Positions 1 to 9,305 of a stretch of 64,000 nucleotides of DNA are shown here, piece after piece. This stretch comes from CAXBBB01 sp963841855 (GTDB lineage Bacteria; Bacteroidota; Rhodothermia; Rhodothermales; BA12), in the NCBI GenBank assembly GCA_963841855.1, contig CAWJEJ010000004.1, forward strand, positions 496,001-560,000, given 5' to 3'. The stretch's first letter is position 1, and each line of letters starts with the position of its first letter. The translations under genes were made by a program, and so were the position numbers. The notes beneath the pieces are model-generated. The model was given only the letters and a program-made list of their open reading frames with translations, did not search any database and was not told the DNA's origin.

Positions 1-2100
1 AGCCTGATGCGCATCGCTCAGTTCGAGCCGCAGCAGTTGCAGGCCGGGCAGCGCTACTTCTGGCGCTTCCGCGACGAGACCGACGCCTTCAGCCCGTGGA
101 TCGAGCAGTCGTTTCGCTTCGATCCGGCTCTGGGCCGCGTCGGCTGGGCGCAGGCTGAGCCGACGATCGACTCGGGAGCGAGCACGCTCAGCCAAGGCAG
201 CGTGCTGCTGGGCACGAGTAACACGTTCGCTTCTCTCTCGTCCGAGCGGGGCAGCGGTCAGCTATTGGGCAGCGTGACTGTCGGCGAGCAGTCGTTTATC
301 ACGCTTGGCCTGGGATGGGGCTTCGTGGTCGTGGACGGCGTCACCGGCGAGGTCAAGTACTCAGCCTCGCTTCCCACCTTCAACATGCCGCCGAGCATTG
401 AGGAACTGGTCAACTCGAACAAAACACTGGCCACGTCGCGTCTCGACAGTCTGGCGCGTGGACTGATGCCAGGTGGCCTCAACCGAGGCGATTTGGTCTT
501 GGGCCGCACGCGCCACTTGGCCAACATCGACGGCCCGGTCATCGGTGACGACGTTAGGTCATCGATTCGAGCGCTGGGTAGCGCCGCCATCGACACGCTG
601 ACTTATGGCAACCACCTGTGGCAGATGGTCGCCCGCGTGGGCTATCCCGAGCAGACACGCGAGCGCGTCGTGCCGCTGACGTCCGATTCTCCCAACGAGG
701 TCAGGTGGGACACGACGCTGGTCTTCCGCGACCGCGCCGCCACGTTCACGAGCGAACCCATCAGCGGCGCGCTAGCCTGGCTCGAAGCAGGCTCGCAAGG
801 CGTCCTTCCCGCAGGCGTGGCGGCAGAAGTCGACGTGCTGGGGGCCGACGGAAGCACGGTTTTGGCGTCGGCTCCGCTGGGTAGTCCGCTCGACCTGTCG
901 GCCGTCGACGCTCAGGTGCAGCAGCGGCTGCGGCTGCGAATGCGCCTGACGGACAACCGAGCATACGAGACGATCACGCTCGGAACTCCGTTTCCGTCGG
1001 GGAGGCTGGCCGAATGGCATCTGTCTTACTCGCCCACGCCGCGCATCGCGCTGGACGCCGTCACGTCGGTCGGCTCGAGCGTTGCCGAAGGCGAAACGGC
1101 GCGCTTCTCGGTCCCGGTCCATAACCTTTCGCTCAGCGACGCGCGCGACGTGCGCATCGAACTGTTCCTGTCCGAGCCGGGCCGAACCGAGCGCTTGCTG
1201 CGGACCGATACGCTGGGCACGCTGGCGGCGGGTGCTATCGTGACGCGCCAGATCGCGCTCGGCACCGACGGTCTGACGGGCACCAACCAGCTGCGCATTC
1301 GGCTGCGGCACCGCGACGAAGCCGCCGCACCGGACGAGGGTTTGTCCGACTACGCGCTCTCGTTCAGCGTCCAGGGCGACGCGACAGTTCCGTCTTACGT
1401 CATCACCATCGACGGCGACGAGTTCGAGCCGGACAACGAGCCCATTGCCAACCTCCAAGACCCATCGTTTCCGTTCGTGTCGGCGCGTCCGACCATCGAA
1501 ATCCAGGTGCGCGACGACAACCGGTTCCGGGCGCTCTCGGACGCGTCGGTGATTCAGCTTTCGCTCAACGGAACGCCCATCTCGATCGACCATCCCGACG
1601 TGCGCTTTACGCCGGGCGACACGCTCGCCGGCTTGGTCTACACGCCCGACCTGACGCGCTCCGACTCGACCTATACGCTCGTCCTGCGCGCGTTTGACGC
1701 GTCGGGCAACGAGGCAGCGCAGAGTCCCTACCAAGTGCACTTCCGCGTGCAGACCGAGTTAGAGATCGAGTCCGTCCTCCCCTATCCCAACCCAATGACC
1801 AGCACGACGACGTTCGCGTTTCGCGTCAAGGGCGCCGACGCGTCCGAGGTCGAGGAGGCGCGGCTGCGCGTCTACACGCTGACGGGACAGGTCGTGCGCG
1901 AGTTCGATCTGACAGGCGGAGGCGCCGACGCGCTGGATGGGGGCACGCTTCGAATCGGCTGGAACAAGCTGCGCTGGAACGGGACCGACGCCGACGGCGA
2001 CCGCCTCTCACCAGGCGTTTACCTCTACCGCGTATTCCTGCGCGGAGCCGAGGGATCATTGGGCCAGACGCAGGTCGAACGCATCGCCATCGTTCGGTGA
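1..2100 (+). CDS. C-terminal part of a large secreted protein with a T9SS sorting domain (5' partial)
   Basis: The frame is already open at base 1, so this is the 3' end of a longer gene that begins outside the window; the ATG at 7 is probably internal. A CARDB/Ig-like segment lies around residues 340-450. The last ~90 residues look like a type IX secretion sorting domain with a FlgD-Ig fold: YPNPM near its start, a DADGDRLSPGVYLYRV strand, and an end at ERIAIVR. The part before the CARDB region (motif DLVLGRTRHL) resembles non-catalytic tails of C25 (gingipain-like) proteins in Rhodothermia; that assignment is inference, and no catalytic domain is in view. Expected location is the cell surface or medium. 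It converges with the glycosyltransferase gene, 7 bases apart. Confidence 0.75.
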   Translation, partial: SLMRIAQFEPQQLQAGQRYFWRFRDETDAFSPWIEQSFRFDPALGRVGWAQAEPTIDSGASTLSQGSVLLGTSNTFASLSSERGSGQLLGSVTVGEQSFITLGLGWGFVVVDGVTGEVKYSASLPTFNMPPSIEELVNSNKTLATSRLDSLARGLMPGGLNRGDLVLGRTRHLANIDGPVIGDDVRSSIRALGSAAIDTLTYGNHLWQMVARVGYPEQTRERVVPLTSDSPNEVRWDTTLVFRDRAATFTSEPISGALAWLEAGSQGVLPAGVAAEVDVLGADGSTVLASAPLGSPLDLSAVDAQVQQRLRLRMRLTDNRAYETITLGTPFPSGRLAEWHLSYSPTPRIALDAVTSVGSSVAEGETARFSVPVHNLSLSDARDVRIELFLSEPGRTERLLRTDTLGTLAAGAIVTRQIALGTDGLTGTNQLRIRLRHRDEAAAPDEGLSDYALSFSVQGDATVPSYVITIDGDEFEPDNEPIANLQDPSFPFVSARPTIEIQVRDDNRFRALSDASVIQLSLNGTPISIDHPDVRFTPGDTLAGLVYTPDLTRSDSTYTLVLRAFDASGNEAAQSPYQVHFRVQTELEIESVLPYPNPMTSTTTFAFRVKGADASEVEEARLRVYTLTGQVVREFDLTGGGADALDGGTLRIGWNKLRWNGTDADGDRLSPGVYLYRVFLRGAEGSLGQTQVERIAIVR

Positions 2101-2107
2101 TGCGCTG

Positions 2108-3043
2108 TCAGGCGTAGTCGCTGGGTGCGATGATGAAGCCGCTCTTTCCACGTAGCCCATCGGCGAATCCGCGTAGGGCGAGCATCCAGCGCTGCACGTC
2201 TCCGCCGTGGTGGAGCAGAGCGGCGGGCAGGCGCAGAGCCAACTGGACCGCGGCTACGGCAACACTCACGCGCCACTGGCGGGGCGTGGCGTGCGCGCGG
2301 CTGATCAGCAGCGGGTTGCGAACGGCGTAGTAGACGCGCCATTTGCCTTTGGTCATGACGGTCCGGCCCATCACGCGGCGCGTGTGTTGCGCTTGGTTGT
2401 TGTGGTGCACGATGCGGCTCGCCCCGACGCCGACCAGCCGCCCATGCCGCGCCAGACGGACGCAGTATTCGGTATCGTCGGCGTCGATGAAGAAGTCGGC
2501 GCGTGGCGTTTCCGCTCGGGCCACATCACCCCGGATCAGCAGGCCGACGAACGACAGAAAGGACACGTCGATCGTCTCGCCTCTGGCTGGAACGACGGCG
2601 CGCTTGTGCATGCGGGCTAGGTCGTACTGGGCGATGTGCAGCGGTTGCACCTCGCCATCCGTGCCCACTTTGACCGGACCGCTCGCGGCGACGCCCGGCT
2701 GCATCGCCGCGACCAGGTGAGCGAGCGAGTCCGGCTCGGGTTCGACGTCGTCGTCCATCACCCACACCAGATCGCACGCCGTCTCGGCGGCCCACTCGAC
2801 GCCAGCGGCAAATCCGCCCGACGACCCCGCATTCGACGGCAGGCGTACCACATCGACGCCAGGGAAAGCGGCCAGCACATCTTGCGTATGATCGGTCGAC
2901 GCGTTGTCGATGACAACAGTGCGGCCGATCGCGTGCGTCTGGTCGCGCAAGGCGCCCAGGCAGACGGCGAGCAGATCGGCCCGATTGTAGGTGACGACGA
3001 CGGCGCAGACGGAAGGACTAGCGCTCACGAGCGGGGAGAGCAT
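2108..3043 (-). CDS. glycosyltransferase family 2
   Basis: A 311-residue GT-A enzyme expected to move a sugar from a nucleotide-sugar donor onto a glycan. Visible marks are the N-terminal AVVVTYNRADLL strand, VIDNASTDHT, and the metal-binding acidic run VWVMDDDVEPEPD around residue 95; DDTEYCVRL further on matches the galactofuranosyl/rhamnosyltransferase-like branch. The ATG at 3043 (MLSPLVS) is preferred over one at 3103 because the longer form adds a proline-rich tail and overlaps the upstream glycosyltransferase by 86 bases rather than 26. It is co-directional with the GT4 gene and near manC, so a role in cell-surface polysaccharide synthesis is likely. Donor and acceptor cannot be told from sequence. 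Confidence 0.85.
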   Translation of the reverse strand: MLSPLVSASPSVCAVVVTYNRADLLAVCLGALRDQTHAIGRTVVIDNASTDHTQDVLAAFPGVDVVRLPSNAGSSGGFAAGVEWAAETACDLVWVMDDDVEPEPDSLAHLVAAMQPGVAASGPVKVGTDGEVQPLHIAQYDLARMHKRAVVPARGETIDVSFLSFVGLLIRGDVARAETPRADFFIDADDTEYCVRLARHGRLVGVGASRIVHHNNQAQHTRRVMGRTVMTKGKWRVYYAVRNPLLISRAHATPRQWRVSVAVAAVQLALRLPAALLHHGGDVQRWMLALRGFADGLRGKSGFIIAPSDYA

Positions 3044-4223
3044 CGGCGTTGGGTTCGGAGTCGGTTGTCTGCACGGTTGCGAAGCTGGTCCACTCTTGGG
3101 CAAACCGATCCCACGAGTGGAGGCGTTTCCATTCGCTAAAGCCGGCAGCTACCTCGGCGGCGGGCAGTTCGAGCGCGCGCTGAATGGCACGAGCCAGATC
3201 CGCTGCATCGCCGGGATTGAACAGGACGCCGACGCCCAGACGCTCCACATCGGCGAACGCTTCGAAGCGCGGCGCAACGATCGGACGCTCGTAGTGAGCC
3301 GCGATCTGGAGCGCGCCAGATGCCGCCGGGCGCCGGTAGGGAAGCACGCAGATAGAAGAGGCGCAGAACGTGAGCGCGACCTCCTCATCGGGCACCAGAC
3401 CGCGTCGAAACGTAATGTGGCCGAGGGATTCGCTCAGGCGGTCGAGGTGGGCAGCCTGAGCCTCGCCCGCGGGGTGGACGCCTCCCGCGACGAGCAGGTG
3501 AACGTCGCGGGAGGCGTCGCGAACGGCGGGGAATGCGTCCATCAGCACATCGAGTCCTTTGTACGGCTTGACGTGGCCGAAAAACAGCACGACGGCTGCA
3601 TCTGCCGGAAGAGAGAGGCGCTCGCGGGCGGTGGACTGGGCCACGGCGTCCCCGTACGAATCGTAGACCGGATGCCCGGCGCGATGCAGAGGCAGGCGAG
3701 GAGCCAGAAGCCGAACGTCACGCTCGACTTCACGCGTGAGGACGGTAGCACCGTCCATGGAGCGCAGCAGCAGTCTGAGCAGCGTGCGAGCCATCGGCCA
3801 CGACCGATCGGGGCGCACGTCGTGGACCAACAGGTGGAGGCGCGGGCGCTTACCGCTGACCTTTCCCCAGAGGCGCAGCGAGGCGACCAGAGCCAGATAG
3901 CCCGGCAGCGTCAGGGGCATCCACTGCACGAGCAAAACGACGTCGGAGCGGTAAGCGTTCAGGGCTCCACGTACCCACGAAGCAGGCGAGAGAACGTCGA
4001 ATGCGTCCGCCTTCTCTGAAGTGGTGTCGTTTGTGTGGCTTCGTCCCGGCAGAAGGTTGTGAGGAAGAGCTAGCGCAACCGTGCGCAACCGAACCACGGA
4101 CCCGAGCGAATGGGAGAGCCGTTCGAAAAACGCTCCTTCCCCCGATCCGCCGCCAAGCTGCGGGCCAACTGCGAAAAGAGACGGAGGGTTGGACAAGGGC
4201 GAGGCTGCGGCTAGAGAACGCAT
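3018..4223 (-). CDS. glycosyltransferase family 4 (GT-B fold)
   Basis: 401 residues. The N-terminal half has the acceptor-side Rossmann region (LFAVGPQLGGGSGEG, then LLVHDVRPD). The C-terminal donor-binding half has the GT4 features FFGHVKPYKGLDVLMDAF, LLVAGG, VLPYRRPAASGALQIA and GVGVLFNPGDAADLARAI. It is the upstream partner of the GT2 gene (26-base overlap) and is divergent from manC across 82 bases, where a shared promoter region would sit. GDP-mannose made by ManC is a plausible donor for one of these enzymes, but this is inference from position only. Confidence 0.85.
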   Translation of the reverse strand: MRSLAAASPLSNPPSLFAVGPQLGGGSGEGAFFERLSHSLGSVVRLRTVALALPHNLLPGRSHTNDTTSEKADAFDVLSPASWVRGALNAYRSDVVLLVQWMPLTLPGYLALVASLRLWGKVSGKRPRLHLLVHDVRPDRSWPMARTLLRLLLRSMDGATVLTREVERDVRLLAPRLPLHRAGHPVYDSYGDAVAQSTARERLSLPADAAVVLFFGHVKPYKGLDVLMDAFPAVRDASRDVHLLVAGGVHPAGEAQAAHLDRLSESLGHITFRRGLVPDEEVALTFCASSICVLPYRRPAASGALQIAAHYERPIVAPRFEAFADVERLGVGVLFNPGDAADLARAIQRALELPAAEVAAGFSEWKRLHSWDRFAQEWTSFATVQTTDSEPNADALPARER

Positions 4224-4305
4224 TCAAGATACCCCTGCCGGATTGGGCCTCGCAACCTGCGCAGAGTGACTATCCTTCCTCTCCCGCCCCTTCACTCTTC
4301 GACTC

Positions 4306-5382
4306 ATGTCTCTCTACGCCGTCATCATGGCCGGCGGTGTCGGCAGCCGGTTCTGGCCGCGCAGCCGACAAGCCTCGCCCAAGCAATTTCTACGCTTTTC
4401 GGGCGATCGGTCGCTGATCCAGACGACGATGGACCGCCTAGCCCCTATCGTTCCGCCCGAGCGTGTGCTCGTGGTCACGCACGCGCGCTACGCCGAGCAC
4501 ACGCAGCGGCAGCTGTCCGACGTGCCGATCGAAAACATTCTCGCCGAGCCGATTGCCCGCAATACGGCGCCGTGCATCGCTTTCGCCGCTGCGCACCTCG
4601 CCGCCCGCGCTCCTGACGCGACGATGCTGGTGTTGCCTGCTGATCACGTGATCCGAGACCAGCAGGCGTTCGAGCAGGTCGTCGCAACTGCCGCGCGCAA
4701 GGCGCAGACGCCGGGAGCCCTGGTCACGATTGGAATCGAGCCGACTCATCCCGAGACGGGATACGGATATATCCAGTACGAGGCTGACGACGACGAACCG
4801 GGCGAAGCGGCGGCTTATCCCGTCCTCACGTTCGCCGAAAAACCGGACCAGGCAACGGCCGAGCGCTTCGTCGACAGTGGCGACTTCGTGTGGAACAGCG
4901 GCATGTTCGTCTGGCGCGTCGACTCGATTCAAGCGGCGATGGAAGCCCACCTGCCCCTCGTTGCCAAGACGTTCGCACCCATCGCCTCTTCGCCAGACGC
5001 ATCACGGAATGACGAGACCGTGGTTCAGGCCTACGCCGATTGCCCCAGCGTCTCGATCGACTATGGCATCATGGAGCGCGCCGCCGACGTGTGGTGCGTT
5101 CCGGCATCGTTCGGGTGGAACGACGTGGGCGACTGGCGCGCGTTCGCCGATTTGCAGGAGACGGACGACAGAGGCAACGCGCTCCAGGGCGACGTGCTGA
5201 TCCACGCGTCGGCGCGGTGCTGCGTCGAAGCCGGAGAGCGGACGGTCGCTCTGGTGGGCGTCAACGACTTGATCGTGATCGACACGCCCGATGCTCTCCT
5301 CGTCTGCCATCGCGATGCTGCGCAAGGAGTCAAGAACATCGTCAACCACCTGTCGATCAACGACCGCGACGACGTGATTTGA
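4306..5382 (+). CDS. manC: mannose-1-phosphate guanylyltransferase
   Basis: Makes GDP-mannose from mannose 1-phosphate and GTP for polysaccharide synthesis. The N-terminal pyrophosphorylase signature is clear: IMAGGVGSRFWPRSR at residues 7-21, followed by SPKQFL. ILAEPIARNTAP, VLPADHVI, ETGYGYIQ, FVEKP-like FAEKPD, DFVWNSGMF and SIDYGIMERA are all standard for the family. At 358 residues it is the short form without a C-terminal phosphomannose isomerase domain. The ATG at 4306 gives the expected start just before the nucleotide-binding loop. Confidence 0.93.
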   Translation: MSLYAVIMAGGVGSRFWPRSRQASPKQFLRFSGDRSLIQTTMDRLAPIVPPERVLVVTHARYAEHTQRQLSDVPIENILAEPIARNTAPCIAFAAAHLAARAPDATMLVLPADHVIRDQQAFEQVVATAARKAQTPGALVTIGIEPTHPETGYGYIQYEADDDEPGEAAAYPVLTFAEKPDQATAERFVDSGDFVWNSGMFVWRVDSIQAAMEAHLPLVAKTFAPIASSPDASRNDETVVQAYADCPSVSIDYGIMERAADVWCVPASFGWNDVGDWRAFADLQETDDRGNALQGDVLIHASARCCVEAGERTVALVGVNDLIVIDTPDALLVCHRDAAQGVKNIVNHLSINDRDDVI

Positions 5383-5527
5383 TGGATGCGCCGGTTCGCG
5401 TTGTAAGGGGGATGCAGACTTGAATATGCGTCCCCGCCCTGTTTTGCATTCACGGTTTCGAGACTGATGCTTCACGCGAAGCAGACGGAGTAGATGAATC
5501 AAGACCGCAAAAGTGACGTAGGGTCCA

Positions 5528-5554
5528 CAATATGACTCGCCAGTCACCTTATTG
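5528..5554. promoter_or_regulatory. candidate TetR-family operator (inverted repeat)
   Basis: TGACT-cgcc-AGTCA (5533-5546) is a perfect inverted repeat. It extends outward to CAATA on the left and TATTG on the right with a small offset. It lies about 25-50 bases before the start of the TetR gene, where autoregulation of a tetR-efflux operon is usually exerted. Binding is inferred from symmetry and position only. Confidence 0.4.
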
Positions 5555-5578
5555 ATCAGGCGGTCCACACCCGTCTGC

Positions 5579-6256
5579 ATGGAAGCTACCGTCCCCTCTC
5601 GTCGCGAACGCGAACGGCTCGCCCGCCGCGACGCCATGCTCGACGCCGCGCTCATCGTTTTCGCTGACAAAGGCTACAAGCAGGCGACGCTCGACGAGGT
5701 CGCTACGCGTGCCGAGTTCGGCAAGGGAACACTCTACAACTACTTCCCCAAAGGCAAGCAGGAGATCTTGTTTTCGCTCCTCGACCGGTTGTTCAGCGAG
5801 ATGAGCGAGTGGACGACCGCGCATTTTGCCCAGTGCGAAGCCGCAGGGCAGACGGGCCGCCAGATGCTGCGCACCTACATCTTCAAGCACGTCGAATATC
5901 TATCCCAGCGGCGCGACGTGTTCGCTCTGCTGATGCAAGAGGTCCACCGGATCGCGTTCGACATGGACGTGGAAAAGGTCGGGCGGATGGTCGAGATGCG
6001 TGAGCGCATGATCGACCAGATCGCCGGGCCGGTTCAGCGAGCCATCGACCGGGGCGAGATTCGCGACCTGCCTGCCAACATCATCGCCCACACGATTCTG
6101 GGCAACATCAAAGGCCACCTGCTCGCTGTGACGCTCGAAGCCCACGCCGACCCTTCGTGCTCCTTCATCGAATACGCCGATCCCCAGCGCGCCGCCGAAC
6201 TGATTTCGACGACGCTGCTCGACGGCCTCGCCCTCTCCCCTTCCGCCGACGCCTGA
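5579..6256 (+). CDS. TetR/AcrR-family transcriptional regulator
   Basis: 225 residues. Residues ~8-57 form the TetR DNA-binding domain: RRDAMLDAALIVFADKGYKQ, then TLDEVATRAEFGKGTLYNYFPKGKQ, with the GTLYNYF recognition-helix motif. The rest is the helical ligand-binding and dimerisation domain. The ATG at 5579 is chosen because the frame upstream (to 5552) has no family match. It is the first gene of an efflux operon, 4 bases before tolC, and most likely represses that operon until an efflux substrate binds. The inverted repeat at 5533-5546 is the best operator candidate. Confidence 0.9.
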   Translation: MEATVPSRRERERLARRDAMLDAALIVFADKGYKQATLDEVATRAEFGKGTLYNYFPKGKQEILFSLLDRLFSEMSEWTTAHFAQCEAAGQTGRQMLRTYIFKHVEYLSQRRDVFALLMQEVHRIAFDMDVEKVGRMVEMRERMIDQIAGPVQRAIDRGEIRDLPANIIAHTILGNIKGHLLAVTLEAHADPSCSFIEYADPQRAAELISTTLLDGLALSPSADA

Positions 6257-6260
6257 CCCG

Positions 6261-7901
6261 ATGCCCCGTCTGCTCCTCTTACTAGCGCTCGCCCTGAGCG
6301 CCGCTCCACTCTGCGCGCAGCAGGCCGTCACCAGCGGCTCGCCGATTCGCCTTTCGCTCGAAGAGGCCGTCGAGGTCGCTCTGGTCCAAAACTATGCGCT
6401 TCGCTCGCAGCGGCTCGACGTGGACTTTGCCAGCGCCCAGGTGCGCGAGGCCTACTCGGCCGTCTACCCCGGCGTCACGCTCAACTCGTCGTACACGCGG
6501 ACGATCAAGGCACCCAACCCGTTTGCCGGCTCGGACGCGGGTGGACTGTTCGGATCGCTGGGCTTCGTCGACTGGCTGAGCTACAACGAGCGCGCGCGCA
6601 CCGACGACGCGCCATCGACCAACCCAATCTCTTTCATTGCCTACCAGGACTCGGTCGCTGCCGGGTTCGACCGCGCCGGAGTCGTCCGCAACCAGAACGA
6701 CAACGCCTTCCTCGTTCCCAACCGCTTCGACAACAACATCGAGATTAGCCAGGCGCTGTTCGATGGTTCGGCATTCGCGGCGATCAAGGGAGCGCGGGCG
6801 CTTCAAGAAGTCAGCGCGCGCGGCGTCGACCGGCAGGAGCAGGTGCTGGCGCAGCAGGTGGCCGAGCAGTATTTCGACGCGCTGCTGGCCCAGGAGCAGG
6901 TGCGCGTGCAGCAGGCGAGCGTCGACCGGGCCGGAAACACGGTCCGCGAGACGACGCGGCGCGTGGCGCGGGGAGCCGCTCCCAAGTTCGAGCGCCTGAC
7001 CGCCGAGGTCAACCAGACCAACCTGCGATCCCAGCTCGTCCGCGCCCAGACGCTGGCCGCGACGGCCGTCGACCAGCTCAAGCTCACGCTGGGTGTCTCG
7101 CCGGTCCAGCCGGTCGTGCTGACCGAAGAGCTAGACGTGCCCGCCCGCTTCGACCTGGCGAGCCTGACCGTCGACGACGCGCTGCTGACGGCGCTCGAGC
7201 GCCGCCCCGACATCGCGCAGGCCGAACTAGGCGTCCGGCTGCGCGAGATCAACGCGAGCATCCAGCGCGCCGCTTTCCTGCCGACGCTGAGCGCGTTTGC
7301 GACGCTGGGCTACACCGGCACCGTCCCGGACAACCGCACGTCGGTCACGAGCGATAGGAGCAACTCCGACGATCCGTTTGCCGTGACCGAGCAGACAACC
7401 GGCTTCTTTTCCGAAAACTACTGGCAGCCCAACGTGGCCGTCGGCGCCAGATTGAGGTGGAGCCTTTTCGACGGTTTTCGCACGTCGGCGCAGGTGCAGC
7501 AGCGGCGCATCGAAACCGAGAAAGCGCGCATCGACCTGGAGCGACTGCTCGACGGCATTCGCTTCGAAGTGTCGGTCGCGCTGCGCAACGCCCAAGCGGC
7601 GCAGCTCCAGATCCTGTCGCAGCAGCAGAACGTCGACCGGGCCGAGCTCAACTACGAGTTCGCCGACACCAGGCTCGACGAAGGCGTCACGACGCCGATC
7701 CAGGTGCGCGAGGCATCCGACCTGCTCGATCAGAGCCGGTTCGGTTTTTTGCAAGCCGTCCACGACTATCGCACTGCCGTCGCCACGCTCGAAGTGGCGC
7801 TGGGCTCGGCCCTGACCGACCGCTCGCCGCTGCGCGTAGCCAACGCCGTCGCCGACGGATTGTCCGCACCCGTTCCGGCCGACGCCCAGGCGCGCGACTG
7901 A
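6261..7901 (+). CDS. TolC-family outer-membrane efflux channel
   Basis: 546 residues with an N-terminal Sec signal peptide (LLLLLALALSAAPLCAQ). The two halves are OEP repeats: SLEEAVEVALVQNYALRSQR starts the first, and a second begins near TVDDALLTALERRPDIAQAE. Long amphipathic helices and YFDALLAQEQVRVQQ are typical of the periplasmic coiled coil. Somewhat longer than E. coli TolC (about 490), with an extra loop around residues 85-150. It forms the outer-membrane exit duct for the fusion protein and RND permease encoded immediately downstream. Confidence 0.92.
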   Translation: MPRLLLLLALALSAAPLCAQQAVTSGSPIRLSLEEAVEVALVQNYALRSQRLDVDFASAQVREAYSAVYPGVTLNSSYTRTIKAPNPFAGSDAGGLFGSLGFVDWLSYNERARTDDAPSTNPISFIAYQDSVAAGFDRAGVVRNQNDNAFLVPNRFDNNIEISQALFDGSAFAAIKGARALQEVSARGVDRQEQVLAQQVAEQYFDALLAQEQVRVQQASVDRAGNTVRETTRRVARGAAPKFERLTAEVNQTNLRSQLVRAQTLAATAVDQLKLTLGVSPVQPVVLTEELDVPARFDLASLTVDDALLTALERRPDIAQAELGVRLREINASIQRAAFLPTLSAFATLGYTGTVPDNRTSVTSDRSNSDDPFAVTEQTTGFFSENYWQPNVAVGARLRWSLFDGFRTSAQVQQRRIETEKARIDLERLLDGIRFEVSVALRNAQAAQLQILSQQQNVDRAELNYEFADTRLDEGVTTPIQVREASDLLDQSRFGFLQAVHDYRTAVATLEVALGSALTDRSPLRVANAVADGLSAPVPADAQARD

Positions 7902-7938
7902 CTCCTCTCCTTACGACTCCGGCCTTCACCTGCCTCTC

Positions 7939-9093
7939 ATGACCAGATTCTCTCTCCGCACGCTCGCGCTCGCATCGGTCGTGCTGCTTTCCGCCTGTTC
8001 GAGTTCGGACGAAGCCACGACGGCCGACACCGAAGACACGACGCCGACCGCGCGCACGATCCGCGTCGAAACACTTGTCCTCTCGCCCAGTGAGTTCGAC
8101 GACATCATCGAAGTCTCGGGCGTGGTCGAGGCCAACGACGACGCCATCCTGAGCGCGCAGTCGTCGGGCACGGTAACGGTCCTCGTTCCTCTGGGACGCA
8201 ATGTCGGTCAGGGCGCAACGGTGGCGCAGACCGATGCTTCGCTCGCCAACGCGTCGCTGGCCCAGGCGCAGGCCGTGCTCGATCAGGCGCAGGCGCAGGC
8301 CGCGTTTGCCGAAGACAACTACAACCGGCAACAGGGTCTTTTCGCCGATTCGATCATCTCGGCGCTGGAGTTCGAGAACGTCCGGACGCAGCGTGCATCG
8401 GCCAACGCGTCGGTCGCTCAGGCGCGGGCAGCGGTTCAGCAGGCCCAGGCGCAGCAGCGGTTCACGCGCGTCGTCGCGCCGTTTGCGGGCGTCGTCGAAG
8501 AGCACTTGGTAGAGAGGGGCGAGCAGGTCAACCCGGGCACGCCCGTCGCTCGCATCGTCTCGACGCGCGACGTGAAGATCACCGCGGGTATCCCCGAGCG
8601 GTTCGCCGGTAACATCGGCGTGGGCGACGAAGTCCAGGTGCGCTTGCAGTCGCTCGGAAACGAGACGCGGACCGGACGCATCACGTTTGTCGGAAGTGCG
8701 GTCAACGCGCAAACGCGGACGTTCCCCATCGAAGTCAGCATGGGCGGAATGGGCGGATCGCTCAAACCGGCGATGGTAGCGACGGTGCTGGTGCGCCGCG
8801 AGCAGATCCAGAACGCTCTGGTCGTCCCCCGCGCCGCCATCGTCCGCGAGGCCGACGGCGAGATCGCGTACGTGGTCACCAATGGCGAAGCCCAGTCGCG
8901 GACGGTCACGACCGGCAGCAGCTACGGCGACCGCGTAGTCGTCACGTCGGGCCTGTCGGCGGGTGATGAGTTGATCGTGCTCGGCCAGAACAACGTCGCG
9001 CCGGGCGATCAGGTCGAAGTCGCCGACCAGCGCCGCATGATCGGCAGCAGCAGCGCGGACCGCACCAGCCTCGTCGCTCCGCCGATCGAGTAG
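7939..9093 (+). CDS. RND efflux membrane fusion protein (HlyD/AcrA family), lipoprotein
   Basis: 384 residues with a lipobox (VVLLSACSSS), so probably anchored to the inner membrane through a lipidated cysteine. The order is a barrel-sandwich half (ILSAQSSGTVTVL), a glutamine/alanine-rich coiled-coil hairpin (~80-155), the second lipoyl half (RVVAPFAGVVEEHLVERGEQV), a beta-barrel (VKITAGIPERFAGNI, then VQVRLQSLG) and a membrane-proximal domain (LVVPRAAIVRE). It bridges the permease and the TolC-type channel. It follows tolC by 37 bases, but is separated from the permease by a 212-base gap holding an inverted repeat pair. Confidence 0.92.
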   Translation: MTRFSLRTLALASVVLLSACSSSDEATTADTEDTTPTARTIRVETLVLSPSEFDDIIEVSGVVEANDDAILSAQSSGTVTVLVPLGRNVGQGATVAQTDASLANASLAQAQAVLDQAQAQAAFAEDNYNRQQGLFADSIISALEFENVRTQRASANASVAQARAAVQQAQAQQRFTRVVAPFAGVVEEHLVERGEQVNPGTPVARIVSTRDVKITAGIPERFAGNIGVGDEVQVRLQSLGNETRTGRITFVGSAVNAQTRTFPIEVSMGGMGGSLKPAMVATVLVRREQIQNALVVPRAAIVREADGEIAYVVTNGEAQSRTVTTGSSYGDRVVVTSGLSAGDELIVLGQNNVAPGDQVEVADQRRMIGSSSADRTSLVAPPIE

Positions 9094-9101
9094 ACCGCAG
9101 A

Positions 9102-9270
9102 CCACCCCACCCCTTCGGGGCGCCCCTCCTCCGAGAGGAGGGGACGGCGTATGATTAGCGCCTCCTTGCTCGGAAGAGTCGCAGCACTTTGCGACGCCAC
9201 CCAACTCAGCACAGACTCCAAACTCGTCCTCCCCTCGTGGAGGGGAGGTGCCCGCAGGGCGGAGGGGTCC
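9102..9270. repeat. inverted repeat pair between fusion protein and RND permease genes (MITE-like)
   Basis: Two copies of a C/G-rich ~43-base unit face each other: 9102-9144 (ACCCCTTCGGGGCGCCCCTC core) and 9227-9270 (cctcccctcgtggaggggag core). Reverse-complementing one gives a close match to the other. Each copy is itself palindromic, and about 80 bases of unrelated sequence separate them. Similar short units are known as dispersed intergenic repeats in Bacteroidota. Here the pair sits inside an operon and could fold into a strong hairpin in the transcript. Confidence 0.65.
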
Positions 9271-9305
9271 ACGCGCACCCGCACCGCCCTCACCCACCCC
9301 GCGCC

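Noticed and set aside
7687..9297. Long minus-strand open frame opposite the fusion protein gene
   Set aside because: Arg/Asp-rich composition, no recognisable motif, and it covers the well-supported efflux genes on the other strand.
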